A stretch of DNA of 64,000 bases from Streptomyces sp. GESEQ-4 (GTDB taxonomy: Bacteria; Actinomycetota; Actinomycetes; Streptomycetales; Streptomycetaceae), in the NCBI RefSeq assembly GCF_017948455.1, contig NZ_JAFFSU010000022.1:62001-126000 (forward strand). The letters are read 5' to 3'. Under the pieces are notes generated by a model. It did no database searches. It had not been told where the DNA came from and was given only the letters and a program-made list of their open reading frames with translations. The translations under genes were made by a program, and so were the position numbers. Of the stretch, positions 57,132-64,000 are shown one piece after another. Position 1 is the first letter of the stretch. Each line of letters opens with the position of its first letter.

Positions 57132-57492
57132 GGTGGCCCAGGACGACTCGACGGGCCGTCTGGTACGACTCTTCGCGCTGACCGGCGGACGGACCCGCCC
57201 CAGCCGCGGTGACTTCACGCTGATCACGACGGTCACCGCGGTGGATCCGCCGCCGGCGCGGGCGCCCCGCCCGCAGCCGGAGCAGGCCCGGATCCTGCGC
57301 CGGTGCGGGGAGCCGATCGCCGTGGCGGAGCTGGCGGCCCATCTCGACCTTCCCGTGAGCGTCGTCGTGATCATGCTGTGCGATCTGCTGGAGGCGGGCC
57401 TGATCACCGCCCACCCGCCGCACCCCGTCTCCCCTCGCTCCCCGGACCTGGACCTGCTGAAGAAAGTGAGGAACGGCCTTGGCCGGCTCTGA
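57112..57492 (+). CDS. cvnC: Conservon DUF742 protein CvnC
   Basis: This 126-residue DUF742 protein has RLVRLFALTGGRTRPSRGDF, a winged-helix-like middle (RRCGEPIAVAELAAHLDLPV) and the closing DLDLLKKVRNGLGRL. It overlaps the end of cvnB by 20 bases and the start of cvnD by 14. The true start could be GTG 57133; neither has a strong ribosome-binding site, which fits coupling. Confidence 0.9.
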   Translation: MSVLAREVAQDDSTGRLVRLFALTGGRTRPSRGDFTLITTVTAVDPPPARAPRPQPEQARILRRCGEPIAVAELAAHLDLPVSVVVIMLCDLLEAGLITAHPPHPVSPRSPDLDLLKKVRNGLGRL

Positions 57493-58096
57493 GCCCACCG
57501 CCACGGCGGTAGCGCCACCCGACACGGTCAAGATCCTCATCGCCGGGGGCTTCGGCGTCGGCAAGACCACCATGGTCGGGTCCGTCAGCGAGATCGTCCC
57601 GCTACGCACCGAGGAACCGCTGACCGTGGCGGGCCTGGGCATCGACGACCTCCACGGCATCGAGGAGAAGCGGGCCACCACCGTGGCCCTGGACTTCGGC
57701 CGGATCACCATCAGCCGGGGGCTGGTGCTGTATCTGTTCGGTACGCCCGGCCAGCAGCGGTTCTGGTTCATGTGGAACGACCTCGCCATCGGCGCGCTGG
57801 GCGCGGTGGTCCTGATCGACGTCCGCCGTCCCGAGTCCAGCTTCGCCGCGATCGACTTCTTCGAGCGCCGCGGCATCCCCTTCGTCGTGGGAGTGAACGG
57901 CTTCTACGGCGAACACCCCTACCCGCCCGAGGACATCCGGGACGCCCTGGCCCTGCCGGAGCACGTCCGCGTGCTGCTGTGCGACGCGCGGGAGCGGGAG
58001 TCGTGCCGGGACGTACTGATCGCGCTGATCGACCAGTTGATCGCCGACGCCGTCGAGGCCGACGGGGACGGCGGTCTCACTCGTCGGGACCGGTGA
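57479..58096 (+). CDS. cvnD: Conservon Ras-like GTPase CvnD
   Basis: This 205-residue GTPase has P-loop ILIAGGFGVGKTTMVG, a switch II region VLYLFGTPGQQRFWFMW and the VVLIDVRRPESSFAAIDFFE block typical of the CvnD/MglA-like group. The NKxD element is replaced by GVNGF, as in conservon GTPases. The start is TTG 57479 with GAGGAA upstream. It is a membrane-associated switch with CvnA, CvnB and CvnC. The gene end overlaps the convergent M81 peptidase gene by 20 bases. Confidence 0.92.
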   Translation: MAGSEPTATAVAPPDTVKILIAGGFGVGKTTMVGSVSEIVPLRTEEPLTVAGLGIDDLHGIEEKRATTVALDFGRITISRGLVLYLFGTPGQQRFWFMWNDLAIGALGAVVLIDVRRPESSFAAIDFFERRGIPFVVGVNGFYGEHPYPPEDIRDALALPEHVRVLLCDARERESCRDVLIALIDQLIADAVEADGDGGLTRRDR

Positions 58097-59600
58097 GCGG
58101 CTGGTCGGAGGGGGCGACGATCCGGGCCGTGAGGTCAGGGTCGGGCATGTCCGCGTCGAAGGGGAACAGCGGGCGGCGTACGCGGTGGTGACCGAGTCGC
58201 GGGAGGTCCTGGTCGACGCCGCCCGGTGTGAGGGCCATCTTCCAGTCCGCCGACATCGCGAACAGCTCGGGTTCCAGATAGCCGATCTTGACGATGACCA
58301 CGTCCGCGCCCCGTGGGTTCAAGTCCAGGTCGGTGAAGTCGTGTTCATGGTGGTACGGCTTGCGCAGCCGGGTGAGGATCACGTGCACGCTCCCCACCCG
58401 CAGGACGACCTCCACCTCCGCGTCCCGGTCACCGTGCCGGATCGCGTGGACCACGCCGGTCAGGGTGAGCGGGCCGGCGTGGCGGTCGTCGACCTCGGCG
58501 CCCGCGGTCACGGTGACCGTGGCGCCGACGCCCGCCTCGACCGCCGCGTCCACCGCCGCCGGGCCCGGCAGTGAGGCGTAGAGGACCGTCGGGCCGCCCG
58601 GGTCCTTGAACTCCGGGCGGGCCAGGACCTGTTCGAGCCCCCAGGTGACGTCGCCGGCGCCGCCCGCCGTGGGATTGTCGCCGGTGTCGCTGATGAAGTA
58701 CGGGCGTGCGGCCGACGCCAGCGCCTCGTCGAGGCACTCGTCGAGCGTGCCGGTCGGCGCGACGAACGCGAACTCCCGTCGCGCCGCCCAGAATCCGCGG
58801 GCCAGCCGCTGAGCGCCCGCGATCACCGCGGGCTCGGACGGTCCGGTGACGACGACCGCGGCCCGGTTGCGCGGCTCGTCCGCCCACGCGTAGCCGACCC
58901 AGATCGCCGCGTCCGTCACGCCCTCGGTCGCCTCGACCTCCGCCACCGCCGCGTACACGCTCTTCGCGGGTTCCATACGGGTCGAGGTCTGTTCCCCGGC
59001 GAGCAGCACCGGCACCGGGATCCACGCCTTGACCGGGCGGGGCGCACCACTGCGCAGCAGGTCGACGAGGTTGCGGGCGGCGCGCTCCTTCGTCTCCATG
59101 GCGTCCTCGTGCGGGGCCATGCGGTAGCAGGTGATCAGGTCGGAGCGGTGGACCAGCTCACGGGAGACGTTGCCGTGCAGGTCCATGGAGGTCGAGACGA
59201 GGACGTCGGAACCGATGACGTCACGGACGCACGCCAGGAGCACGGCCTCGGCGTCGTCCAGTCCCTCGACCGTCATCGCGCCGTGGATGTCGAACCAGAG
59301 ACCGTCCACCGGACCCAACTTCCGTAGCCGGTCGATGAGTTCACCGGACAACTCGGCGAACGCGGCCGCCGTCACCGTGCCGCCCGGCAGCGCCTTGCCG
59401 ACCAGGGCGCCACGCCAGTCGGCGGCGGAGCGCAGGGGCTCCCCCGGCGCGAGGAACGGGTAGCGGGTCAGGACGTCGGCGCCGCGCCGCGGGTGGAAGG
59501 CGGGGGCCTCGGTGCGGGCGGGTGAGAAGGTCGAGGACTCGATACCGAGTCCGGCGACGGCGATGACGGGACGCGGGGTGGGGCGACGGTGGTCGGTCAT
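58077..59600 (-). CDS. M81 family metallopeptidase (MlrC-like)
   Basis: This 507-residue protein resembles microcystinase C-type M81 peptidases: GLGIESSTFSP, LWFDIHGAMTVEG, STSMDLHGNVSRELV, PHEDAMETKERA and YFISDTGDNPTAGGAGD. The conserved Asp/His residues for zinc are present. They cleave short peptides with unusual residues. The gene follows the ROK regulator by 47 bases on the same strand, and an oligopeptide importer is divergent, so a shared peptide-use role is plausible. ATG 59600 is preceded by GGAGG. Confidence 0.88.
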   Translation of the reverse strand: MTDHRRPTPRPVIAVAGLGIESSTFSPARTEAPAFHPRRGADVLTRYPFLAPGEPLRSAADWRGALVGKALPGGTVTAAAFAELSGELIDRLRKLGPVDGLWFDIHGAMTVEGLDDAEAVLLACVRDVIGSDVLVSTSMDLHGNVSRELVHRSDLITCYRMAPHEDAMETKERAARNLVDLLRSGAPRPVKAWIPVPVLLAGEQTSTRMEPAKSVYAAVAEVEATEGVTDAAIWVGYAWADEPRNRAAVVVTGPSEPAVIAGAQRLARGFWAARREFAFVAPTGTLDECLDEALASAARPYFISDTGDNPTAGGAGDVTWGLEQVLARPEFKDPGGPTVLYASLPGPAAVDAAVEAGVGATVTVTAGAEVDDRHAGPLTLTGVVHAIRHGDRDAEVEVVLRVGSVHVILTRLRKPYHHEHDFTDLDLNPRGADVVIVKIGYLEPELFAMSADWKMALTPGGVDQDLPRLGHHRVRRPLFPFDADMPDPDLTARIVAPSDQPLTGPDE

Positions 59601-59647
59601 GCTTCGGTGCCTCCGGGATGTCGGGGTGGGCCCCAGCTGCTGTTGGG

Positions 59648-60844
59648 TCACGCGTGGCCGCCGGTGACCGCGTGCAGCGCATGGGCGAGCGCCCGCTGGA
59701 GTGCGAACTGGCCGGCGCCGACCAGGCCCGCGTCGGCGCCGAGGCTGGCGCGTTCGATGACCAGGTGCTCGGTCACCAGCGGATGGCAGCCCTCGTAGAG
59801 CTGACTGCGGACGGCGGCGACGAACGGTTCCAGCGTGGAGAGGATGCCGCCGAGGTACACCGCGTCGGGGTTGAAGAAGTTGACGTTGGCGGCGAGCACC
59901 ATGCCGAGGTAGCGGCCCGCCTGCCGGACCGCGCGTGTCGCCTCGGGGTCGGCGTCGGTGGCGAGCCGTACGACGTCCTCGGTGGAGTCGACGTCGAGGC
60001 CCCGTTCGCGCAGGATCCGCACCAGCGCGGCGCCCGAGGCGACCGTCTCCAGGCAGCCGGTGTTGCCGCAGGAGCAGGGGATGTCGTGGGCGGCCTCGAC
60101 CCGGACGTGGGTGATCTCGCCCGCGGCGCCGGATCCGCCCCGGTAGAGCCGGCCGTCGGCGATGACGCCCGCGCCGATCGCGGTGCCGGTCTTGACCATG
60201 ATCGACTGTCGGCGTTCCGGGGGCTGGACGGTGTGCTCGCCGACGGCCATGCAGTTGGCGTCGTTCTCGATGGCGGCCGGGACGCCGAAGTGGTCCTCCA
60301 GCCAGGAACGGACGGGAAAACGGTTCCAGCCGGGCATCCGGGACGGGAGCGTGACCACGCCGGAGAGGACGTCGACCGGGCCGGGGAGGGAGAGGCCGAC
60401 GCCGCGCAGCAGATGCCGTCCGTGCCGGTCGGCGAGGGACTCGAGGGTCTCGGACAGTCCGGGCAGCGCGGACTCGGGGCCGTCGGCCGTGGGGAAGGGC
60501 ACGGTGGAGACGTCGGTGAGGCCGCCGCCGGGCAGGACGACGCCGACATGGGCGTGCCGGCCGCCGAGTTCGGCGGCGACCGCGAATCCGTCGCTGCCGC
60601 CGAGGCGCAGCACCTTCTGCGGGCGGCCGCCGTTCGAGGAGCGGGTGCCTTCCTCGGCGACCAGTCCGTGGGCGACGAGCTGGCCGACGGTGAGCGAGAT
60701 CGTCGACGGGGCGGCGCCGAGCAGTCCGGCCAGCTCGGTGCGGGTGGACGCCTGCCCGGAGGCGAGCAGTTCGAGGACGCGTTCGGCGAGCGCGGAGACG
60801 CCGCCCGTGGCGGTCCGGCGGTGCGGCACGCTTTTTTCAGGCAT
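59648..60844 (-). CDS. ROK-family transcriptional regulator
   Basis: This 398-residue protein has an N-terminal winged helix-turn-helix (ELAGLLGAAPSTISLTVGQL, about 38-57). A sugar-kinase-like ROK domain follows, with AIENDANCMAVGEH, GTAIGAGVIADGRLYRGGSG, GEITH and the zinc-binding CSCGNTGCLE. It probably senses a sugar or its derivative and represses the flanking genes. It is divergent from the oligopeptide importer; repeated CTTTTTTCA motifs lie in the gap and reach into its first codons. Confidence 0.92.
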   Translation of the reverse strand: MPEKSVPHRRTATGGVSALAERVLELLASGQASTRTELAGLLGAAPSTISLTVGQLVAHGLVAEEGTRSSNGGRPQKVLRLGGSDGFAVAAELGGRHAHVGVVLPGGGLTDVSTVPFPTADGPESALPGLSETLESLADRHGRHLLRGVGLSLPGPVDVLSGVVTLPSRMPGWNRFPVRSWLEDHFGVPAAIENDANCMAVGEHTVQPPERRQSIMVKTGTAIGAGVIADGRLYRGGSGAAGEITHVRVEAAHDIPCSCGNTGCLETVASGAALVRILRERGLDVDSTEDVVRLATDADPEATRAVRQAGRYLGMVLAANVNFFNPDAVYLGGILSTLEPFVAAVRSQLYEGCHPLVTEHLVIERASLGADAGLVGAGQFALQRALAHALHAVTGGHA

Positions 60845-61015
60845 GGAGTGAGTTACTTCCGTCCCGGGGGTGCGAGGCGACGAGCGTAAGGCCGTACGAC
60901 CGCTTCGTGACTTTTTTCAGAACAGCAGAAACAGGCTTTTTACAGCAGCGCGTCTGTTTCTTCGCCACTGGCGGTCGTTGACTGGCTTCCGCCACCCAGC
61001 CTTCGCTTTTTTCAC
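60831..61015. promoter_or_regulatory. Repeated CTTTTTTCA motifs between ROK regulator and importer
   Basis: CTTTTTTCAG occurs at 60831-60840 and 60911-60920, CTTTTTACAG at 60936-60945 and CTTTTTTCAC at 61006-61015, all in the same orientation. Such T-tracts are rare in this GC-rich DNA. The first lies within the regulator's first codons, the last 14 bases before the lipoprotein start. They are candidate operators for the ROK protein. Confidence 0.65.
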
Positions 61016-61028
61016 GCCGAGGAGAGCC

Positions 61029-62771
61029 ATGTCCCCCGCTCGCACGAGGCTTGTCGCCGGTGCCGTCGTCTGCGCGAGCACGTTGCTGCTCGCGGGCTGC
61101 TCCGGGGCGAGCGACAGCCCGTCCGCGTCACGCGACGCCATCAACTACGCGCTGCCCGCGAACTTCACGCCGAACTGGATCCTGCCGATCGGCACGGCGG
61201 CGCATCTCAACACCAACAACCGTTCCATCGCGGACAGTCTGTGGGAGCGGCTCGTCGCCTACGACGGTTCCACCGGCAAGATCGCCTGGAACAAGAAGGC
61301 GTCCATCGCCACCGCCGCCGACTTCGCCGCTGACGGAAAGAGCGTCACCATCACGCTCGGCAACCGGCATTGGAGCGACGGCAAGCCCATCACCTCGCGC
61401 GATGTCCAGTTCTGGTTCGACCTCATCAAGGCGAACAAGGCGGAGTGGGCGGGCTACACGCCGGGCCAGGCGCCGGACGCCTGGACGTCCTTCAAGACCG
61501 TCGACGACCGCCACTTCACGATCACGTTCGACCGGGCCTACAACCCCCAGTGGATGCTGGCCAACGAGCTGAGCGAGATCACCCCGCTGCCGCAGCACGC
61601 GTGGGACAAGGGTGGTGACCCCAAACAGGTGTGGAAGAACCTCAACGACGCCGCGAAGAACATCTCCGGCTACGCGAGCGACCCGCTCTGGAAGGTCATC
61701 AGCGGGCCGTACGCGGTGAAGTCCTTCTCGACCGCCGGCAAGGTCGTCCTCACCGCGAACAAGAAGTACGACGGCGGCGAGAAGCCCGGCATCTCCACGG
61801 TCAACCTGCTGCCGTTCACCACCGCGGACGCCGAGAAGAACGCACTGCGCTCGGGCAGTGTCGACTACGGCTACATCGAGGCGACCGACCTCGACCAGAA
61901 GGAGAGCTTCACCGCGCAGGGCTACGAGGTGAAGCCGTGGTCGGGCTGGGCGATCACCTATATGCCGTACAACTTCAACAACCCGGCGATGGGCGCGGTG
62001 TTCAAGCAGCTGTACGCCCGGCAGGCCGTGCAGCACTCGATCGACCAGGCGAGTCTGGCGAAGGTCGTCTTCAACGGCACGGCGGTCGCCGGATACGGAC
62101 CGATCCCGCAGGGACAGGCCTCCGACTTCGTCGCGCCGGAGCAGAAGAACAACCCGTACCCGTTCTCCACGGACACGGCACGCAACCTCCTTACCGAGCA
62201 CGGCTGGACCGAGCAGGGCGGCGTGATGACCTGCACCGAACCGGTGAAGTGCGGTGACGGCGTCGCCGAGGGAACGAAGTTCGAGATGCAGGTGCTGTCG
62301 CAGTCCGGCTCGACGGTGACGGACAACATGATGAGCGCGATCCAGTCCTCGCTCGCGAAGACCGGCATCAAGTTCTCCATCAAGACCGCGCCGGTCAACT
62401 CGGTGCTGTCGCAGACCCCGCAGTGCACGTCCGACCAGCCGATCTGCAAGTGGCAGCTGTCCTTCTTCGGTACGGCGGGCAGCTGGTACTTCAACGCCTT
62501 CCCGACCGGCGACTCGCTCTTCCAGTCCAAGGGCGGCTCGAACTTCGGCAACTACTCCAACCCCGAGGTCGACAAGCTCATCTCCGCCTCGACGACGTCG
62601 AGTTCGAACCAGGCGATCCAGGACTACAGCGCGGCCCTGGCCAAGGACCTGCCGGTGATCTGGCTGCCCGAGCCGGTCTACCAGGTCTCGGTCGTCAAGA
62701 ACGGTCTCGGCGGCTTCTCCCAGGACTCGCTCGCCAACTTCCACCCGGCGCAGTGGAAGTGGACCAGCTGA
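61029..62771 (+). CDS. Oligopeptide/dipeptide ABC substrate-binding lipoprotein
   Basis: This 580-residue SBP_bac_5 protein has a lipoprotein signal ending LLLAGC (about residues 19-24) and the family pattern: NNRSIADSLWERLVAYDG, then ITLGNRHWSDGKPITSRDVQ, ENLAD-like HFTITFDRAYNP, and a C-terminal KDLPVIWLPEPVYQVSVV. GGAGAG at 61021 selects ATG 61029. It starts an operon with permease genes following within 5 bases. It probably imports peptides; the M81 peptidase and ROK regulator divergent to it would complete a uptake-and-use unit. Confidence 0.92.
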   Translation: MSPARTRLVAGAVVCASTLLLAGCSGASDSPSASRDAINYALPANFTPNWILPIGTAAHLNTNNRSIADSLWERLVAYDGSTGKIAWNKKASIATAADFAADGKSVTITLGNRHWSDGKPITSRDVQFWFDLIKANKAEWAGYTPGQAPDAWTSFKTVDDRHFTITFDRAYNPQWMLANELSEITPLPQHAWDKGGDPKQVWKNLNDAAKNISGYASDPLWKVISGPYAVKSFSTAGKVVLTANKKYDGGEKPGISTVNLLPFTTADAEKNALRSGSVDYGYIEATDLDQKESFTAQGYEVKPWSGWAITYMPYNFNNPAMGAVFKQLYARQAVQHSIDQASLAKVVFNGTAVAGYGPIPQGQASDFVAPEQKNNPYPFSTDTARNLLTEHGWTEQGGVMTCTEPVKCGDGVAEGTKFEMQVLSQSGSTVTDNMMSAIQSSLAKTGIKFSIKTAPVNSVLSQTPQCTSDQPICKWQLSFFGTAGSWYFNAFPTGDSLFQSKGGSNFGNYSNPEVDKLISASTTSSSNQAIQDYSAALAKDLPVIWLPEPVYQVSVVKNGLGGFSQDSLANFHPAQWKWTS

Positions 62772-62775
62772 CGCC

Positions 62776-63735
62776 ATGGAAACCGTCCTCTTCCTGACCC
62801 GTCGGCTGCTCCAGGCCCTGGCCGTCATCCTGATCGTCACGATCGTCGTCTTCTGTCTGCTGCACGCACTGCCCGGGGGTCCCGCACGCGGGATCCTCGG
62901 CCCGCAGGCGACGGCCGAGCAGATCGCCGCGTTCAACCACGAGCAGGGCCTGGACCGCTCGCTGCCCGTCCAGTACGTCTACTACCTGGGCAATCTGCTC
63001 CAGGGCGACCTCGGCACCTCGTTCACCCTCAACGAAGCGGTCTCCCGGCTGATCGAGCAACGCCTGCCGAAGACCCTGGTGCTGACCGTGCTCTCCGCAC
63101 TGGTCGGGCTGCTGCTCGCGGTCCCGCTCGGGATGTGGCAGGCGGTGCGGCGCAACAAGCCGACGGACTACGTCATCACCACGCTGAGCTTCGTCGCGTA
63201 CTCGACGCCGGTCTACTTCCTCGGTCTCGTGCTGATCCTGCTCTTCACCCAGACCCTGCGCTGGTTCCCCTCCCAGGCGCCCCAAGGGGACACGCTGGCA
63301 CAGGTGTTCGCGGATCCGGCCGCGCTGGTGCTTCCGGTGGTCACGGGCGCCGCCTCCATGGTGGCCGTGTTCAGCCGGTACATGCGGGGGGCGACGCTGG
63401 AGAACCTCTCCGAGGACTACGTCCGCACCGCGCGGGCGGGTGGTGCGCGGCAGCGGGCGATCCTCTTCCGGCATGTGCTGCGGAACTCGCTGACGCCGGT
63501 GGTGGCGATGCTCGGGTACTACGTGCCGGTGCTGTTCGGCGGTGCGCTGGTTGTTGAGCAGCTGTTCAACTACCCCGGTATGGGGCTGCTGTTCTGGAGT
63601 GCGGCGCAGTCCTCGGACTATCCGGTGCTGCTGGGGTGCGTGCTTGTCATTTCTGTGGCGACGGTTGTGGGGTCGTTGCTTGCGGATGTCGTTCAGCGGG
63701 TTGTGGATCCGCGGGTGAAGGTGGGTGGGGTGTGA
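62776..63735 (+). CDS. Oligopeptide ABC transporter permease (DppB-like)
   Basis: This 319-residue permease has six membrane helices, the first near residues 12-34 (LLQALAVILIVTIVVFCLL). The conserved loop RTARAGGARQRAILFRHVLR binds the ATPase. The end EQLFNYPGMGLLFWSAAQSSDYPVLLG is typical of DppB. The start lies four bases after the binding-protein stop. The stop overlaps the next permease start (GTGA). Confidence 0.93.
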   Translation: METVLFLTRRLLQALAVILIVTIVVFCLLHALPGGPARGILGPQATAEQIAAFNHEQGLDRSLPVQYVYYLGNLLQGDLGTSFTLNEAVSRLIEQRLPKTLVLTVLSALVGLLLAVPLGMWQAVRRNKPTDYVITTLSFVAYSTPVYFLGLVLILLFTQTLRWFPSQAPQGDTLAQVFADPAALVLPVVTGAASMVAVFSRYMRGATLENLSEDYVRTARAGGARQRAILFRHVLRNSLTPVVAMLGYYVPVLFGGALVVEQLFNYPGMGLLFWSAAQSSDYPVLLGCVLVISVATVVGSLLADVVQRVVDPRVKVGGV

Positions 63736-64000
63736 GCGGTAGTACTGAGACTGCGGGGCGGTGGGGGCTTGTCGCGCAGTTCCCCGCGCCCCTGACAGCG
63801 CGCTTCGCGCGCAATCGGCTCGCCGTGGCCGGCGTTCTGGTCGTCGTGCTCTTCCTGTTGTTCTGCTTCGTGGGCCCCTTGCTCTACTCCACCGACCAGA
63901 CCCACACCGACCTCACCCAGGTCAACCTCCCGCCCAGCGCTGATCATTGGCTCGGCACGGACGCCGTCGGGCACGACGAGCTCGGGCGGCTGATGTACGG
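63732..64000 (+). CDS. Oligopeptide ABC transporter permease (DppC-like), 5' part
   Basis: The first 89 residues are visible before the window ends. GTG 63732 overlaps the previous stop by four bases. A cytoplasmic N-terminus is followed by a helix (VLVVVLFLLFCFVGPLLY) and the family's HWLGTDAVGHDELGRLMY. Residues 10-21 (GRWGLVAQFPAP with neighbours) are encoded by a class A repeat (63760-63793), kept in frame between the start and the conserved ARFARNRLA segment. The remaining permease and ATPase genes lie beyond the window. Confidence 0.9.
   Translation, partial: MSGSTETAGRWGLVAQFPAPLTARFARNRLAVAGVLVVVLFLLFCFVGPLLYSTDQTHTDLTQVNLPPSADHWLGTDAVGHDELGRLMY
63760..63793 (+). repeat. Class A GC-rich repeat inside the DppC-like gene (copy 3)
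   Basis: GGTGGGGGCTTGTCGCGCAG followed by TTCCCCGCGCCCCT matches the intergenic copy at 52051-52090 closely, but here is translated as RWGLVAQFPAPL in the cytoplasmic N-terminus of the permease. The open frame suggests the copy is tolerated. Confidence 0.8.

Overview
The window is chromosomal DNA from a high-GC actinomycete, almost certainly a Streptomyces. It holds a full-length geosmin synthase, a CprB-type gamma-butyrolactone receptor, a complete conservon (cvnABCD), an Erm plus macrolide glycosyltransferase resistance pair, a Streptomyces subtilisin inhibitor, a DUF6230/DUF6114 pair, many GTG/TTG starts and rare TTA leucine codons. Codon usage is uniformly GC-rich. No tRNA, rRNA, CRISPR array, prophage or transposase gene is visible.

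Layout. 1-3147: the end of a sulfur block, with an SsuABC-like sulfonate importer followed by a sirohydrochlorin chelatase-like gene. 3102-6594: two small coupled genes (DUF1697, DUF4440-like) and an MMPL/RND exporter. 6679-8940: an erm gene and a macrolide glycosyltransferase gene on the minus strand, preceded by a leader ORF with an Arg-Met-Arg motif and long complementary arms. 9020-12098: a three-gene sugar ABC importer. 12280-17882: a phosphotransferase, an orphan membrane protein, a LysR/EamA divergent pair, a YbaK-type deacylase and a DEDD exonuclease. 17988-21519: a HEPN-domain protein and a two-gene split copper amine oxidase. 21702-32560: glycogen and trehalose metabolism (glgX, treY, treZ), interrupted by two M14 carboxypeptidase paralogues, a subtilisin inhibitor and a DUF1707-FHA protein. 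32612-39182: a degenerate phosphotransferase, an M24 peptidase, a PDZ protein, geosmin synthase and a secreted endonuclease/phosphatase-fold protein. 39204-44211: an NMT1-type ABC importer operon with a benzoylformate decarboxylase gene inside it. 44264-46334: a DUF89 phosphatase, tandem repeats and cprB. 46611-52925: secreted proteins (subtilase, LPMO, a small secreted protein, DUF6230/DUF6114) and a methyltransferase. 53154-58096: an orphan sugar-binding lipoprotein followed by the conservon. 58077-64000: an M81 peptidase, a ROK regulator and a divergent oligopeptide ABC importer running off the window.

How the genes work together. GlgX trims glycogen, TreY converts maltodextrin ends to maltooligosyl-trehalose, and TreZ releases trehalose. 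The erm and glycosyltransferase genes would protect the ribosome and inactivate macrolides. Four genes carry an in-frame TTA codon: the MalF-like permease, one M14 peptidase coupled to the inhibitor, the NMT1-like binding protein and cprB. They are therefore candidates for bldA control, linking much of the window to development. Two families of short GC-rich palindromic repeats are scattered through it. One copy lies in frame inside a permease gene and one forms the C-terminus of a DUF4440-like gene.

The most promising leads are the erm leader, the triplicated 23-nt ribosome-binding/start cassette before the decarboxylase gene, the TTA codons (especially in cprB), a conservon kinase lacking its phospho-acceptor histidine, and the TTA-bearing carboxypeptidase-inhibitor operon. 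All calls come from reading the sequence; no database search or folding was run.
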